This document shows positions 8,730-17,154 of a DNA stretch of 64,000 bases, one piece after another. Position 1 is the stretch's first letter. Every line of letters starts with the position of its first letter. Under the pieces are notes generated by a model. The model saw only the letters and a program-made list of their open reading frames with translations, made no database searches and was not told the DNA's origin. The stretch is taken from assembly GCF_001906925.1 (NCBI RefSeq), contig NZ_MRWQ01000005.1, forward strand, positions 372,001 through 436,000, given 5' to 3'. This DNA comes from Domibacillus mangrovi. GTDB lineage: Bacteria; Bacillota; Bacilli; Bacillales; Domibacillaceae. Position numbers and translations under genes: made by a program.

Positions 8730-9248
8730 CTATTCCGCCTCATTTTTCGTACAAACGACGATGTCAATTGGGTAATGCCGCCCCTTCCTTCCAGGTACCT
8801 GTTCAACCAACACACCTCGCTGATAATAGCTTTCTACCGATTCATAACGCTTGCCGCGTCCGTGTCCAAACAGCGTTGATATGATTAGTGTTCCACCTGG
8901 TTTTAACATCGTATACAAATGGTTAAGATACATTGTTTCATCTTGCAAATGTTCGATCGTTTCAAAACTAAATATGGAATCGAACACCCCTAACCGATCA
9001 GGCAGCATCGGATCTGCTTCATTCTGTGCTTCAAATGTAATAAGCGGATAATAATAGCGTCCTTTCGCATACACGATCGTCTCAACATCACGATCAACGC
9101 CAACTACTTCCGTCAATCTCTTTTTCGCTGTTTTCGCAATAATCTGCGTGCCAAATCTGCTTCCACATGCAATATCAAGTACACGCCCTTTTACATAGTG
9201 AATCGCAAATTGATAACGCGCAATATGCTCAATCAGCATTCCATTCAT
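8730..9248 (-). CDS. Class I SAM-dependent methyltransferase, N-terminus possibly broken
   Basis: The protein has the SAM-binding motif VLDIACGSRFGT near residue 23, an acidic loop VVGVDRD, a FSFETIEHL segment and MLKPGGTLIIST, all typical of class I methyltransferases. Only 172 residues follow the ATG at 9248, which has no good ribosome binding site. Twelve codons further upstream, at 9284, is an ATG with GGGG upstream. Its frame reads MEKTEE, then TAG, then IWPDEM and joins this gene. Relatives usually begin with a G-E-R-F-x-P-D-E-M stretch, so the TAG probably marks a recent disruption, and the gene may be a pseudogene. Confidence 0.65.
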   Translation of the reverse strand: MNGMLIEHIARYQFAIHYVKGRVLDIACGSRFGTQIIAKTAKKRLTEVVGVDRDVETIVYAKGRYYYPLITFEAQNEADPMLPDRLGVFDSIFSFETIEHLQDETMYLNHLYTMLKPGGTLIISTLFGHGRGKRYESVESYYQRGVLVEQVPGRKGRHYPIDIVVCTKNEAE

Positions 9249-9284
9249 CTCATCCGGCCAAATCTATTCCTCTGTCTTTTCCAT

Positions 9285-9667
9285 AATTGATGGCCCCTTT
9301 TCGCAAACAATGCCTTTATCACCGCTATCCGTTTATTTTATCATTTTCCGACATAAAAAACGCCCCCTCTATTTAGATGGAGATCCTATTAGATGAAAGT
9401 AGCTTTTTTTCAAATAAATTACAATCCAGTGAAATTCTAAAGGATTATCTTCCAAAAAGTCGAATACATTAAGGGCCTAAATTATTTACGACGAGAAGAA
9501 ACCTCGTAACTCTTAGTGATGATAGATAAGTTTGAACATCTGAGGTTTCTTATTCAAAAATAGTGCAAGAGCGATTGCTCAATCAAGAAAGAGCTTATCA
9601 TTGACAAAGCACAGCTCATATGAAAACGTATGCAATTCTACTTTTAATCTAGTTAGGAGGGTATGCC
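9285..9667. other. Intergenic region upstream of ytpB with a long-loop hairpin
   Basis: No convincing gene is seen. AAGAAACCTC at 9496-9505 pairs with GAGGTTTCTT at 9542-9551 across a 36-nt loop, about 115 nt before the ytpB start. It could be a leader structure or a decayed terminator. The rest is AT-rich and without recognisable elements. Confidence 0.5.
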
Positions 9668-10717
9668 TTGAAAGTTCCTACGAAGCCATGGACATTGTTG
9701 TATAAAATACAACAAGAAGTGATTCCCGATGCACATCATTATTTAAATGAATGGAGGGAGAAGGCTAACAAGATCCCAAATGAGGAATTACGAAAACAAG
9801 CGCTTTCCAGCATTAAAGAGAAGACTTTCCACTGTGAAGGTGGAGCTGTTTACGGATTGCTTGCAGGAAAAGAATGCAGAAACATTATTCGATTTATTGT
9901 GGCTTATCAAACGATCAGTGACTACTTAGATAATCTTTGTGACAGGAGCACTTCTTTAGATGAAAGAGATTTCCGGATGCTTCATCAATCTATGCACCAT
10001 GCCTTAACCCCTAGAAAAGAGCCCGAAAATTATTATCAATATCGGAACGAGCAAGACGATGGCGGTTATTTGGCTTCCCTTGTATTAACTTGTCAAAATG
10101 TTCTGGAAAAACTGCCTGGATTTCAAAATGCACAGAATGCTATGCATCAATTAGCCGGTTACTATTGTGATTTACAAGTATTCAAACATGTTGAAAAAAA
10201 TAAGCGTGTTGAATTATTAGAAAATTGGTTTGAGAGGCACAAGCACGAAGTACCCGCAATGACTTGGTATGAATTTTCTGCTTGTGCAGGTTCTACATTA
10301 GGTATTTTTTGTTTTGCTGCCTATGCATCCTACCGTTTGAAAGAAGAAGAAGTGAGCGTATTAAAAAATGGATATTTCCCTTGGATTCAAGGTCTTCATA
10401 TTATGCTTGATTATTTTATTGATCAACAAGAAGACCGAGAAGAGGATGATTTGAATTTTGTCTTCTATTATGAAAATGAAGAAAAAATGGTTGAACGAAT
10501 CCGGTATTTCAAAGAAAAAGCCGAGGAGAGTATCCGTAGTTTGCCTGATTGTAAATTTCATCAACTGATTAACAAAGGCCTGATCGCCATTTACCTAGCG
10601 GATAAGAAAGTTCAGGAAGATAAAGATCTGAAACGAACGGCTAAACGTTTTATCCGCTTTGGTGGGTTGCCCACTCTGTTTTTTTATCTAAATAGTTGGG
10701 TGTATCGCCAAGCATAA
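9668..10717 (+). CDS. ytpB: Tetraprenyl-beta-curcumene synthase family protein YtpB
   Basis: The 349-residue protein matches DUF2600/YtpB, a class IB terpene synthase that cyclises or dephosphorylates tetraprenyl diphosphate in the Bacillus sesquarterpene pathway. Aspartate-rich motifs are visible: DYLDNLCDR near residue 85, and DYFIDQQEDREEDDLN near residue 248. The start is TTG with GGAGGG 6 nt upstream. B. subtilis YtpB is slightly longer. It stands alone, followed by a hairpin (AAAGC..CCTTC / AAGG..CGCTTT) at 10733-10772. Sesquarterpenes are linked to membranes of spore-formers. Confidence 0.85.
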   Translation: MKVPTKPWTLLYKIQQEVIPDAHHYLNEWREKANKIPNEELRKQALSSIKEKTFHCEGGAVYGLLAGKECRNIIRFIVAYQTISDYLDNLCDRSTSLDERDFRMLHQSMHHALTPRKEPENYYQYRNEQDDGGYLASLVLTCQNVLEKLPGFQNAQNAMHQLAGYYCDLQVFKHVEKNKRVELLENWFERHKHEVPAMTWYEFSACAGSTLGIFCFAAYASYRLKEEEVSVLKNGYFPWIQGLHIMLDYFIDQQEDREEDDLNFVFYYENEEKMVERIRYFKEKAEESIRSLPDCKFHQLINKGLIAIYLADKKVQEDKDLKRTAKRFIRFGGLPTLFFYLNSWVYRQA

Positions 10718-10732
10718 ACATTGTTTCAAACA

Positions 10733-10772
10733 AAAGCACCTTCCCGAAATATGATTTCGAAGGGGCGCTTTC
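10733..10772 (+). terminator. Probable ytpB terminator
   Basis: AAAGCACCTTC and GAAGGGGCGCTTT form a stem around an inner CGAAAT/ATTTCG pair right after the ytpB stop. The T run is short. Confidence 0.5.
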
Positions 10773-10891
10773 GGCTCTGCTGTATATGCTTTTGTCGTCC
10801 CTGCAACTAGTTTTTGATTGTCAATACTATTTTTCTTTACAAATTCATCTACGTTGACATCGTATGTCGGTTTTAATGCAAGATAGGCCAT
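10757..10891 (-). pseudogene. Relic of the CAP-domain protein N-terminal region
   Basis: The minus frame reads DVNVDEFVKKNSIDNQKLVA and continues G-T-T-K-A-Y-T-A-E-P-K-A-P. This parallels the exported CAP-domain protein encoded at 12291-13061 (VNLDEFAKKYNIDIKKLVE, then Q-T-T-K-A-H-A-T-Q-P-K-A-P). Nothing of the CAP domain or signal peptide remains. It is best read as a leftover of a duplication. Confidence 0.6.
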
Positions 10892-10893
10892 CC

Positions 10894-10933
10894 AAAAAAC
10901 GGTGAAGCAACTCGTTTTGCTTCACCGTTTTTT
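10894..10933. terminator. Bidirectional terminator
   Basis: A 17-bp stem (AAAAACGGTGAAGCAA paired with TTGCTTCACCGTTTTT, loop CTCGT) flanked by A and T runs lies just after the rsgA-like stop on the minus strand. Confidence 0.85.
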
Positions 10934-10939
10934 ATTTTA

Positions 10940-12022
10940 TTACCGTTTTCTTTTGTTCTTTTCTTTGATCATTTTTCTTACGTTTTTCATGCCACCCATT
11001 TTACCAAACATCGCATTCATTTTTTCAGTTTCAATTTGCTTCGAATTTAAGCCCTCATACTTCGCTTCTTTTTTCAGCTTTTGATAACTGACCAATCTTT
11101 CACTTAATATAACTCCATTTTGAATCGCTTTTAACACGGCACAGTTTGGTTCTTTTTCATGCGAGCAGTCGTGAAATCGGCAATTTTCAGCAAGCTTATC
11201 AATATCCGCAAAAGATTTTGAAACAGAAGCAGATTCGATTCCTAATTCACGCATACCTGGAGTGTCAATTAACGCTCCGCGATCCGGAAGAACGATGAGC
11301 TCCCGCCTTGTCGTCGTATGCCTGCCTTTATCGTCATTCCTTGTTTCCTTTGTATAAAGAAGGTCGGCCCCTAAAATACGATTAATTAGTGTCGATTTCC
11401 CGACACCGGAAGAACCGACAAAAGCAACCGTTTTGCCACTATCAATATAAGGTTCTACTGCTTGATGACCTTTCTCGCTTCTACTGTTTGTAACAAGTAC
11501 ATCTACACCAATTGCAACAGAATCCAGCTGAGCAATATTTGCAGAAATATCCTTGCTTATATCCGATTTAGTCAGAACAATGACAGGTATGGCACCGCTG
11601 TCCCACGCTATGGATAAATACCTTTCTACTCTCCGCACATTAAAGTCCTGGTTAAGCGCCATACAGATAAAAACAGTATCGATATTAACAGCGATTACTT
11701 GAACATCATTCGCTGTCCCCGCCGCTTTCCGTTCAAAAATACTTTTTCTTGTCAGCACTGCATGAATAATGGCATTTCCACTTCTGTCATTTGTTTTGTC
11801 CAGCATAACAAAATCACCAACAGCAGGATATTGCGACAAATCTTTAACTTTGTAGCGAAATTTACCCGAAATCTCGGCTGTAAGCTCGCCATATTCTGTG
11901 ATCACTTTGTATACATTCTTGTATTGAGAGACGATGCGTCCCACATAAAGTTCTTTATATAAGGCCGCTTCCTGAATAAACTGTTCAGACAGACCTGCAT
12001 TTTTCATATTTATCTTGTGCAA
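10940..12022 (-). CDS. rsgA: RsgA-family ribosome small subunit-dependent GTPase
   Basis: This circularly permuted GTPase acts in late 30S ribosome maturation. The 360-residue protein has an N-terminal OB-fold (about residues 28-95), then G4 LTKSD, G1 GSSGVGKST near residue 203, G3 DTPGMRELG near 255, and a zinc-binding tail with C-R-F-H-D-C-S-H-E-K-E-P-N-C. The start is TTG, placed 8 nt after AGGAGG. It stands alone rather than between prkC and rpe where the standard Bacillus copy sits, so it may be a second RsgA. Confidence 0.88.
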   Translation of the reverse strand: MHKINMKNAGLSEQFIQEAALYKELYVGRIVSQYKNVYKVITEYGELTAEISGKFRYKVKDLSQYPAVGDFVMLDKTNDRSGNAIIHAVLTRKSIFERKAAGTANDVQVIAVNIDTVFICMALNQDFNVRRVERYLSIAWDSGAIPVIVLTKSDISKDISANIAQLDSVAIGVDVLVTNSRSEKGHQAVEPYIDSGKTVAFVGSSGVGKSTLINRILGADLLYTKETRNDDKGRHTTTRRELIVLPDRGALIDTPGMRELGIESASVSKSFADIDKLAENCRFHDCSHEKEPNCAVLKAIQNGVILSERLVSYQKLKKEAKYEGLNSKQIETEKMNAMFGKMGGMKNVRKMIKEKNKRKR

Positions 12023-12214
12023 TTTTATTTCCTCCTAAAGATTGAGTAAGCTTTTGGGAGGATGATACATTTATTGTTTTATGTATCCCCCCCAGCCCAC
12101 TACAATCTCCGTTGCATTTTTGTTCCTCATAAATAAACAGCCCCTTTCGCTCTTATTGAGAATTAGTTTACATGCATTTAAAAAAACATTCAATATTACT
12201 CGATTGCCTTGGAC
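12023..12214. other. Intergenic, rsgA upstream region
   Basis: This holds the rsgA ribosome binding site (AGGAGG) and presumably its promoter. No gene or clear structured element was recognised. Confidence 0.4.
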
Positions 12215-12260
12215 GAAAAAAGAGAGCACAAGATATTGTTTAATATCTCGTGCCCTCTTT
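12215..12260 (-). terminator. Terminator of the CAP-domain gene
   Basis: A 17-bp near-perfect stem (AGAGGGCACGAGATATT / AATATCTTGTGCTCTCT) with a 4-5 nt loop is followed by TTTTTT on the minus strand. Confidence 0.85.
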
Positions 12261-12290
12261 GTAGCTGAATAAGCATGTATGATGATTTAA

Positions 12291-13061
12291 TTATTTCCCA
12301 ATAAACATTTGTGTCCAGTGACCATCTACATATCCAACACCAATATGCGTGAAGTCGGGGCTTAAAATATTTTTACGATGTCCATCACTGTTCATCCAAG
12401 CATTCATTACTTCTTCCGGTGTTTTTTGTCCTTTTGCGATATTTTCACCGGCTGCTTTGTACGTAATGCCAAACTGTTTCATCATATCAAACGGCGAACC
12501 GTATGTTGGAGATTGATGAGAGAAATAGCCTTTATTTTTCATATCTTGTGATTTTGTACGTGCAACATCACTTAACTTCGTATCTAGTTGAAGAGCTTTC
12601 ACTCCTTGTTTCGCACGTTCTTGGTTAACCAATTCAAAGACTTGCTGTTCGAATGCACTGACGCTGCCTGCTTCTGCTTTTTGCTCAGTTTGCTGTGGCT
12701 GTTCTTGTGTTACAGGTGCTTTCGGTGCTTCCGTAGGTGCTTTTTCTTGTGTTACAGGCGCTTTCGGTGCTTCCGCAGGTGCTTTTTCTTGTGTTACAGG
12801 CGCTTTTGGTTGTGTTGCATGTGCTTTCGTTGTCTGTTCAACTAGTTTTTTAATATCAATATTATATTTCTTTGCAAATTCATCTAAATTGACTTGTTGA
12901 CTATTATATTTCTTTACTATTTCATTTACGTTAACTTGTTTAACTGTTTGTGTTGATACATTGACATTACATGTTGGCGATGCTGCCTCTGCCTGACCTG
13001 CTGTGAAGAGTCCTAATGTAACAGCACCGGCGATTGTTGCCATGCGAATATTCTTTTTCAT
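12291..13061 (-). CDS. Exported CAP-domain (SCP/PR1) protein, YkwD-like
   Basis: The 256-residue protein has a signal peptide (MKKNIRMATIAGAVTLGLFT, cleavage near AEA-AS), a linker with two related short units (VNEIVKKYN and VNLDEFAKKYN), and a Pro/Ala/Thr-rich stretch with 14-residue repeats APVTQEKAPxEAPK. From about residue 135 a CAP domain follows: FELVNQERAKQG, SQDMKNKGYFSHQSPTYG, AGENIAKGQ, NAWMNSDGHRKNIL and HIGVGY. The repeat region is probably a flexible wall-spanning linker. Function in Bacillus is unknown; germination or cell-surface roles are discussed for YkwD relatives. A part-copy lies at 10757-10891. Confidence 0.9.
   Translation of the reverse strand: MKKNIRMATIAGAVTLGLFTAGQAEAASPTCNVNVSTQTVKQVNVNEIVKKYNSQQVNLDEFAKKYNIDIKKLVEQTTKAHATQPKAPVTQEKAPAEAPKAPVTQEKAPTEAPKAPVTQEQPQQTEQKAEAGSVSAFEQQVFELVNQERAKQGVKALQLDTKLSDVARTKSQDMKNKGYFSHQSPTYGSPFDMMKQFGITYKAAGENIAKGQKTPEEVMNAWMNSDGHRKNILSPDFTHIGVGYVDGHWTQMFIGK
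12705..12810. repeat. 42-nt tandem repeat inside the CAP-domain gene
   Basis: Two adjacent 42-nt units (12712-12753 and 12754-12795) and a partial third encode the peptide APVTQEKAPxEAPK. Identity between units is high, which suggests recent expansion and possible copy-number change between strains. Confidence 0.8.
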
Positions 13062-13320
13062 ATTATAAATTCCTCCTAAAAGATTGTGTTTTTCTTAATC
13101 TACTTAATGCCTGTCCCCTGCTGCCTACTTATTGTTGCACGATCTTTTACCGCCCCGCAATGGATTCTGGCGTGGAAAATTTCGCCACCTTTTGAAAATG
13201 GTAGTTTCCTATAATGACCACCCTCTTAAACACTGATACAGTAGCGGATTGAACATAATCGATTCTTTCACTACTTGTTTCGGTAATGAAAGTGTAAATA
13301 CCCTGTCATATTCGTTACAT
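13062..13320 (-). promoter_or_regulatory. Long leader upstream of the CAP-domain gene with possible structure
   Basis: On the minus strand the 13080-13225 part contains consecutive small inverted repeats, including ACC(N10)GGT and GGCGaaattttccaCGCC, then a GCGGGGCGG stretch, before an AGGAGG site for the CAP gene. The spacing recalls riboswitch-type leaders, but I could not match it to a known aptamer. It may simply be a long untranslated region. Confidence 0.3.
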
Positions 13321-13350
13321 AAAAAAAAGCGCCTTTTAGGCACTTTTTTA
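13321..13350. terminator. Terminator of the ABC exporter gene
   Basis: The stem AAAAGTGCC / GGCGCTTTT with a TAAAA loop has a run of T on the minus strand and A on the plus strand, past the exporter stop at 13409. Confidence 0.75.
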
Positions 13351-13408
13351 CAAATCATAAACAAGTTCTTCATTTTGAAAGCGAGGTCTACAGACTCTCG
13401 TAAAATTA

Positions 13409-15127
13409 TTACCGATTTCCAAACTGTGCTTCATGAAGACGGCGATAATGGCCGCCACGCTCAAGCAGCTCATGATGGCTGCCCTGTTCTTCGATTCCGG
13501 ACGGCGTCACCACAATAATCCGGTCTGCATGCTTAATTGTCGCAAGCCGATGGGCGATAACAAGCGTCGTGCGTCCAACAGCAAGCTCCGCCAGCGCCTG
13601 CTGAATAGCAAGTTCTGTTTCAGTATCAAGAGCAGATGTCGCTTCATCCAAAATTAAAATCGGCGGATTCTTTAAAAAGATCCGTGCGATGGCCAGACGC
13701 TGCTTTTGCCCGCCAGATAGTTTTACCCCTCGTTCGCCGATCACGGTTTCAAGTCCTTCCTGTAAAGAAAGAACGAACTCATCAAGACGCGAGCGCTTCA
13801 ATGCATCCATAATCGCTTCATCGGATGCCCTAAGGTCGCCATACAAAATGTTTTCACGAATCGTTCCAGAGAATAAAAAGACATCTTGCTGCACAATGCC
13901 GATCTGGCGTCTGAGAGAGGCGAGTGTCATTTTTTTCGTATCGAGTCCATCCATGGAGATATAGCCTTCCTGGGCATCATAAAAACGCGGCAACAAACTG
14001 CACATCGTCGTTTTACCGGCACCAGATGGTCCGACAAATGCTACCGTCTCTCCCGCTTTAATCCACAGGCTAATATCGTTTAATATGGATGTTTTGCCTT
14101 CATAGCCGAACGTGACGTTATGGTAGCGAATATCGCCACGAACTTTATCGATATCGATCGCGTCCCATGAATCCGCTACATCCGGTTCTGTATCCAGCAA
14201 TTCAACATACCGTTTAAAGCCTGCAATGCCTTTCGGATAGCTTTCAATGATGGCATTGATTTTTTCAATCGGTCGGAAGAAAATGTTCGAGAGCAAAATA
14301 AAGCCCACAAACTCGCCATAAGTCAACTCGCCATGCATGACGAAATAGGTACCGCAAATCAGGACGAACAGTGTCACCGTTCTCATCAGCATGTAGCTGA
14401 TCGACATGTTGAGCGCCATGATTTTATACGAGATAAGCTTCGTCAATCGGAAACGGCTGTTGTTTTTTTCAAACTGCGCTGTTTCATGCTTTTCATTGGC
14501 GAACGCCTGCACGACACGAATGCCGCCCATGCTATCCTCAATACGGGCATTAAAATCCGCAATATCGCCAAACAGCCGATGAAAGGCGCCGGTCATTTTT
14601 TTGTTGAAGTAGACGGCTAGCCATAAAATAATCGGAATAATGATAAAGGTCAGTACAGCCAGTTTCCAGTTAATGTATGCCATCATCGCAAACGCGCCGG
14701 TCAGTGTCATTAAAGCGATAAACAAATCTTCCGGACCATGATGCGCCATTTCACCTATTTCCATTAAATCGCTCGTCATTCGTGAAATAAGGTGGCCAGT
14801 TTTCGTATTATCAAAAAAGCGAAACGACAGCTTTTGTACGTGGCCAAAGAGTTTACGGCGCATGTCTGTTTCAATGTTAATACCAAGCATATGTCCCCAA
14901 TATGTTACTACATATTGAAGACCTGCATTGACTATGTAAATAAGTAAAAGCCCGATGCTCACGGCCAAAATTAAATTCCAGTCGCCACCCGGCAATAAAT
15001 CATCGATAAAATGATTAACGACAAGCGGAAAAGCGAGTTCCAAAAGCCCCGCCGCCACTGCACAGAAAAAGTCCAAAAAGAAAAGTTTCTTATAAGGACG
15101 ATAATAAGAGAAAAACTGCTTAATCAT
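13409..15127 (-). CDS. ABC exporter, fused permease and ATPase
   Basis: This half-transporter of 572 residues has six membrane spans in residues 1-310 (ABC_membrane type) and a C-terminal ATPase: Walker A GPSGAGKTT near residue 368, Q-loop IVQQDVFLF, signature LSGGQKQRLAIAR, Walker B ILILDEATSALD and H-loop IAHRL. It should act as a homodimer. About 64 nt upstream is GAAAATGATAATCATTTTT, a near-consensus Fur box, so expression is likely repressed by iron. That suggests export of a siderophore or haem-related compound, but the substrate is not shown by the sequence. Confidence 0.88.
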   Translation of the reverse strand: MIKQFFSYYRPYKKLFFLDFFCAVAAGLLELAFPLVVNHFIDDLLPGGDWNLILAVSIGLLLIYIVNAGLQYVVTYWGHMLGINIETDMRRKLFGHVQKLSFRFFDNTKTGHLISRMTSDLMEIGEMAHHGPEDLFIALMTLTGAFAMMAYINWKLAVLTFIIIPIILWLAVYFNKKMTGAFHRLFGDIADFNARIEDSMGGIRVVQAFANEKHETAQFEKNNSRFRLTKLISYKIMALNMSISYMLMRTVTLFVLICGTYFVMHGELTYGEFVGFILLSNIFFRPIEKINAIIESYPKGIAGFKRYVELLDTEPDVADSWDAIDIDKVRGDIRYHNVTFGYEGKTSILNDISLWIKAGETVAFVGPSGAGKTTMCSLLPRFYDAQEGYISMDGLDTKKMTLASLRRQIGIVQQDVFLFSGTIRENILYGDLRASDEAIMDALKRSRLDEFVLSLQEGLETVIGERGVKLSGGQKQRLAIARIFLKNPPILILDEATSALDTETELAIQQALAELAVGRTTLVIAHRLATIKHADRIIVVTPSGIEEQGSHHELLERGGHYRRLHEAQFGNR

Positions 15128-15190
15128 ACTTTATACACCTCTTCTAATCGTTTGCATTTATGCCAACACCCATATCTAAATTAAGCAATT

Positions 15191-15209
15191 GAAAATGATA
15201 ATCATTTTT
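15191..15209. promoter_or_regulatory. Fur box
   Basis: GAAAATGATAATCATTTTT matches 16 of 19 positions of the Fur consensus GATAATGATAATCATTATC and is palindromic. It lies 64 nt upstream of the ABC exporter start. No gene is read away from it on the plus strand, so the exporter is the only candidate target. Confidence 0.75.
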
Positions 15210-15279
15210 AATTAAATGTTACCATAATTATCCCTAATATGAAACGTGAATCTACACTTTTTATTTTAATTTGACACAC

Positions 15280-15311
15280 AAAAAATAGCCCTTAATTAAT
15301 GTTAAGGACTA
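15280..15311 (-). terminator. Terminator of the HesB-like gene
   Basis: AGTCCTTAA and TTAAGGGCT pair around a 6-nt loop, followed by ATTTTTT on the minus strand, past the stop at 15358. Confidence 0.7.
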
Positions 15312-15357
15312 ATTCTCTGATGAACAAAGTCACGATTGGACTTTAGCGATTCATTTT

Positions 15358-15663
15358 TCACGGCATTTCCGCCGTACATGCACCTGATTCAAAGCGCTCT
15401 CCAAACAGGAAGCCTTGTTCATTCGTATAATCAATGTGGATCTCCTCATTCAAATAGCGCTTTGTGAAGTGATCGATTCGAATTTGAACACCCTTATTCT
15501 CCAAAATACTGTCATATCGCCGCGGCTCATCGAAAATAATAGAAAGGTTGACGGCCAATCCGCATCCACCAGATATATTGGCATCAATCCGTGGAAATTT
15601 CCCTTCGTTTGAAACAGATGCTTTTAATTTATTCACTGCCGCCTCCGTCAACAATATACGCAT
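15358..15663 (-). CDS. HesB/IscA-like iron-sulfur biogenesis family protein
   Basis: The 101-residue protein has the HesB-like fold pattern (MRILLTEAAVNKLKASV, GGCGLAVNLSI, GFLFGERFESGACTAEM). Only two of the conserved cysteines of A-type carriers are obvious, one in GGCG and one in GACT, so it belongs with the YneR/YqkB-like group rather than classical IscA/SufA. The ATG has GGGAGGAGG upstream. It starts 33 nt after gcvPB and could be co-transcribed with the gcv genes. A direct role in cluster assembly is not established. Confidence 0.78.
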   Translation of the reverse strand: MRILLTEAAVNKLKASVSNEGKFPRIDANISGGCGLAVNLSIIFDEPRRYDSILENKGVQIRIDHFTKRYLNEEIHIDYTNEQGFLFGERFESGACTAEMP

Positions 15664-15696
15664 GTCTCCCCCCTCCTCCCTAAGAGTATTTTCAGT

Positions 15697-17154
15697 TTAT
15701 TTCTCTTTCGAATAACGCAATACGGGCTGTCTCGCCGCTTGTACTTCATCTAACCGTCCAATGATTGTTGTATGTGGTGCTTCTAATACAAGTTCTGGAT
15801 TTTCTTCTACTTCTTTGGCAATCTGAATCATTGCCTCCGCAAAAGCATCCATCGTTTCTTTCGACTCTGTTTCCGTCGGCTCGATCATCATGCATTCCTC
15901 TACATTTAATGGAAAATAAATAGTAGGTGGGTGATAACCAAAATCAAGCAGCCGTTTTGCCATATCGAGTGTTCTAACACCTAGTTTCTTCTGCCTGGAC
16001 CCTGATAAAACAAATTCATGCTTACAAAATTGTGAATATGGTGATTCAAAATAAGGCTCCAGCTTTTTACGCAAATAATTAGCGTGCAGAACAGCACTTT
16101 CAGATACTTGACGTAACCCAATAGGCCCCATTGTGCGAATGTATGTGTACGCACGTACAAGTATGCCAAAGTTTCCATAATACCCTTTCACACGGCCAAT
16201 CGATAAAGGGTGATGACTATTCAATACGTATCGATCGTTTTCTTTCTCAATACGTGGCACCGGCAAATACGGAATCAGTTTCTCTTTCACACCGACTGGG
16301 CCTGCTCCAGGACCGCCGCCGCCATGAGGCGTTGTAAATGTTTTATGAAGATTTAAGTGGACAATATCAAAACCCATTTTCCCAGGTGTCGTTTTCCCTA
16401 ATATGGCATTCGCATTGGCCCCATCGTAATACAATAAGCCGCCTGCCTCATGAATCACTTTGGCGATATCAACAATGTCTTTTTCAAATAACCCCAATGT
16501 ATTTGGATTGGTCAGCATTAAAGCGGCTGTATCATGATCGACATGTTTTCTGAGTTCTGTAAGATCCACTAAACCATCTTCATTTGACGGAATAGTCACT
16601 GTTTTAAAACCTGCCACCGTTGCACTTGCAGGATTCGTTCCATGTGCAGAGTCAGGAACAAGTACTTTTGTTCTTTTTTCACCTTTTTGCGCAAAGTACG
16701 CTTTGACCATCATTAACCCTGTCCATTCTCCCTGCGCTCCGGCTGACGGCTGCAGCGTCACAGCATCCATGCCCGTAACTTTAGCTAAATCTTCTTGCAG
16801 CTCATATAAAAGTGTAAGGGCTCCTTGTACCGTTTCAATAGGCTGATATGGATGAATCCGACTAAATCCTTCAAAGCGTGCTACATCTTCATTAATTTTC
16901 GGATTGTACTTCATCGTACACGAACCGAGTGGATAAAACCCATTATCAATGCCATGATTTTTATTTGATAGTGCTGTGTAATGACGAATAAGCTGCAGTT
17001 CTGACACTTCCGGGAGTTCCGCTGGCAAGTCACGTATTAAATGAGCAGGCAGCTTATCATGTAAATCAACTTTTTCAACGTCACTTTCCGGAAGGCTTGA
17101 TCCGATTCGCCCCGGACGGCTAATTTCAAAGATTAATTCATTGTATTCAGCCAT
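15697..17154 (-). CDS. gcvPB: Glycine dehydrogenase (decarboxylating) subunit 2
   Basis: This is the PLP-binding beta half of the split P-protein of the glycine cleavage system. With GcvPA it decarboxylates glycine and passes aminomethyl to lipoyl-GcvH. The 485-residue product shows HLNLHKTF with the PLP lysine near residue 270, followed by a Gly-rich loop ([12 protein letters not shown]), and [19 protein letters not shown] near the N-terminus. Length is as in B. subtilis. It overlaps the gcvPA stop by 8 nt, so translation is coupled. Confidence 0.95.
   Translation of the reverse strand: MAEYNELIFEISRPGRIGSSLPESDVEKVDLHDKLPAHLIRDLPAELPEVSELQLIRHYTALSNKNHGIDNGFYPLGSCTMKYNPKINEDVARFEGFSRIHPYQPIETVQGALTLLYELQEDLAKVTGMDAVTLQPSAGAQGEWTGLMMVKAYFAQKGEKRTKVLVPDSAHGTNPASATVAGFKTVTIPSNEDGLVDLTELRKHVDHDTAALMLTNPNTLGLFEKDIVDIAKVIHEAGGLLYYDGANANAILGKTTPGKMGFDIVHLNLHKTFTTPHGGGGPGAGPVGVKEKLIPYLPVPRIEKENDRYVLNSHHPLSIGRVKGYYGNFGILVRAYTYIRTMGPIGLRQVSESAVLHANYLRKKLEPYFESPYSQFCKHEFVLSGSRQKKLGVRTLDMAKRLLDFGYHPPTIYFPLNVEECMMIEPTETESKETMDAFAEAMIQIAKEVEENPELVLEAPHTTIIGRLDEVQAARQPVLRYSKEK

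Noticed and set aside
10361-10564. Open frame antisense to ytpB
   Set aside because: It is a shadow of ytpB codon composition, and ytpB has clear family motifs and a good ribosome binding site.
12705-12810. CRISPR array
   Set aside because: The units are adjacent, in frame, without spacers, and encode a Pro-rich linker. The same holds for the 30-nt units at 56378-56467.
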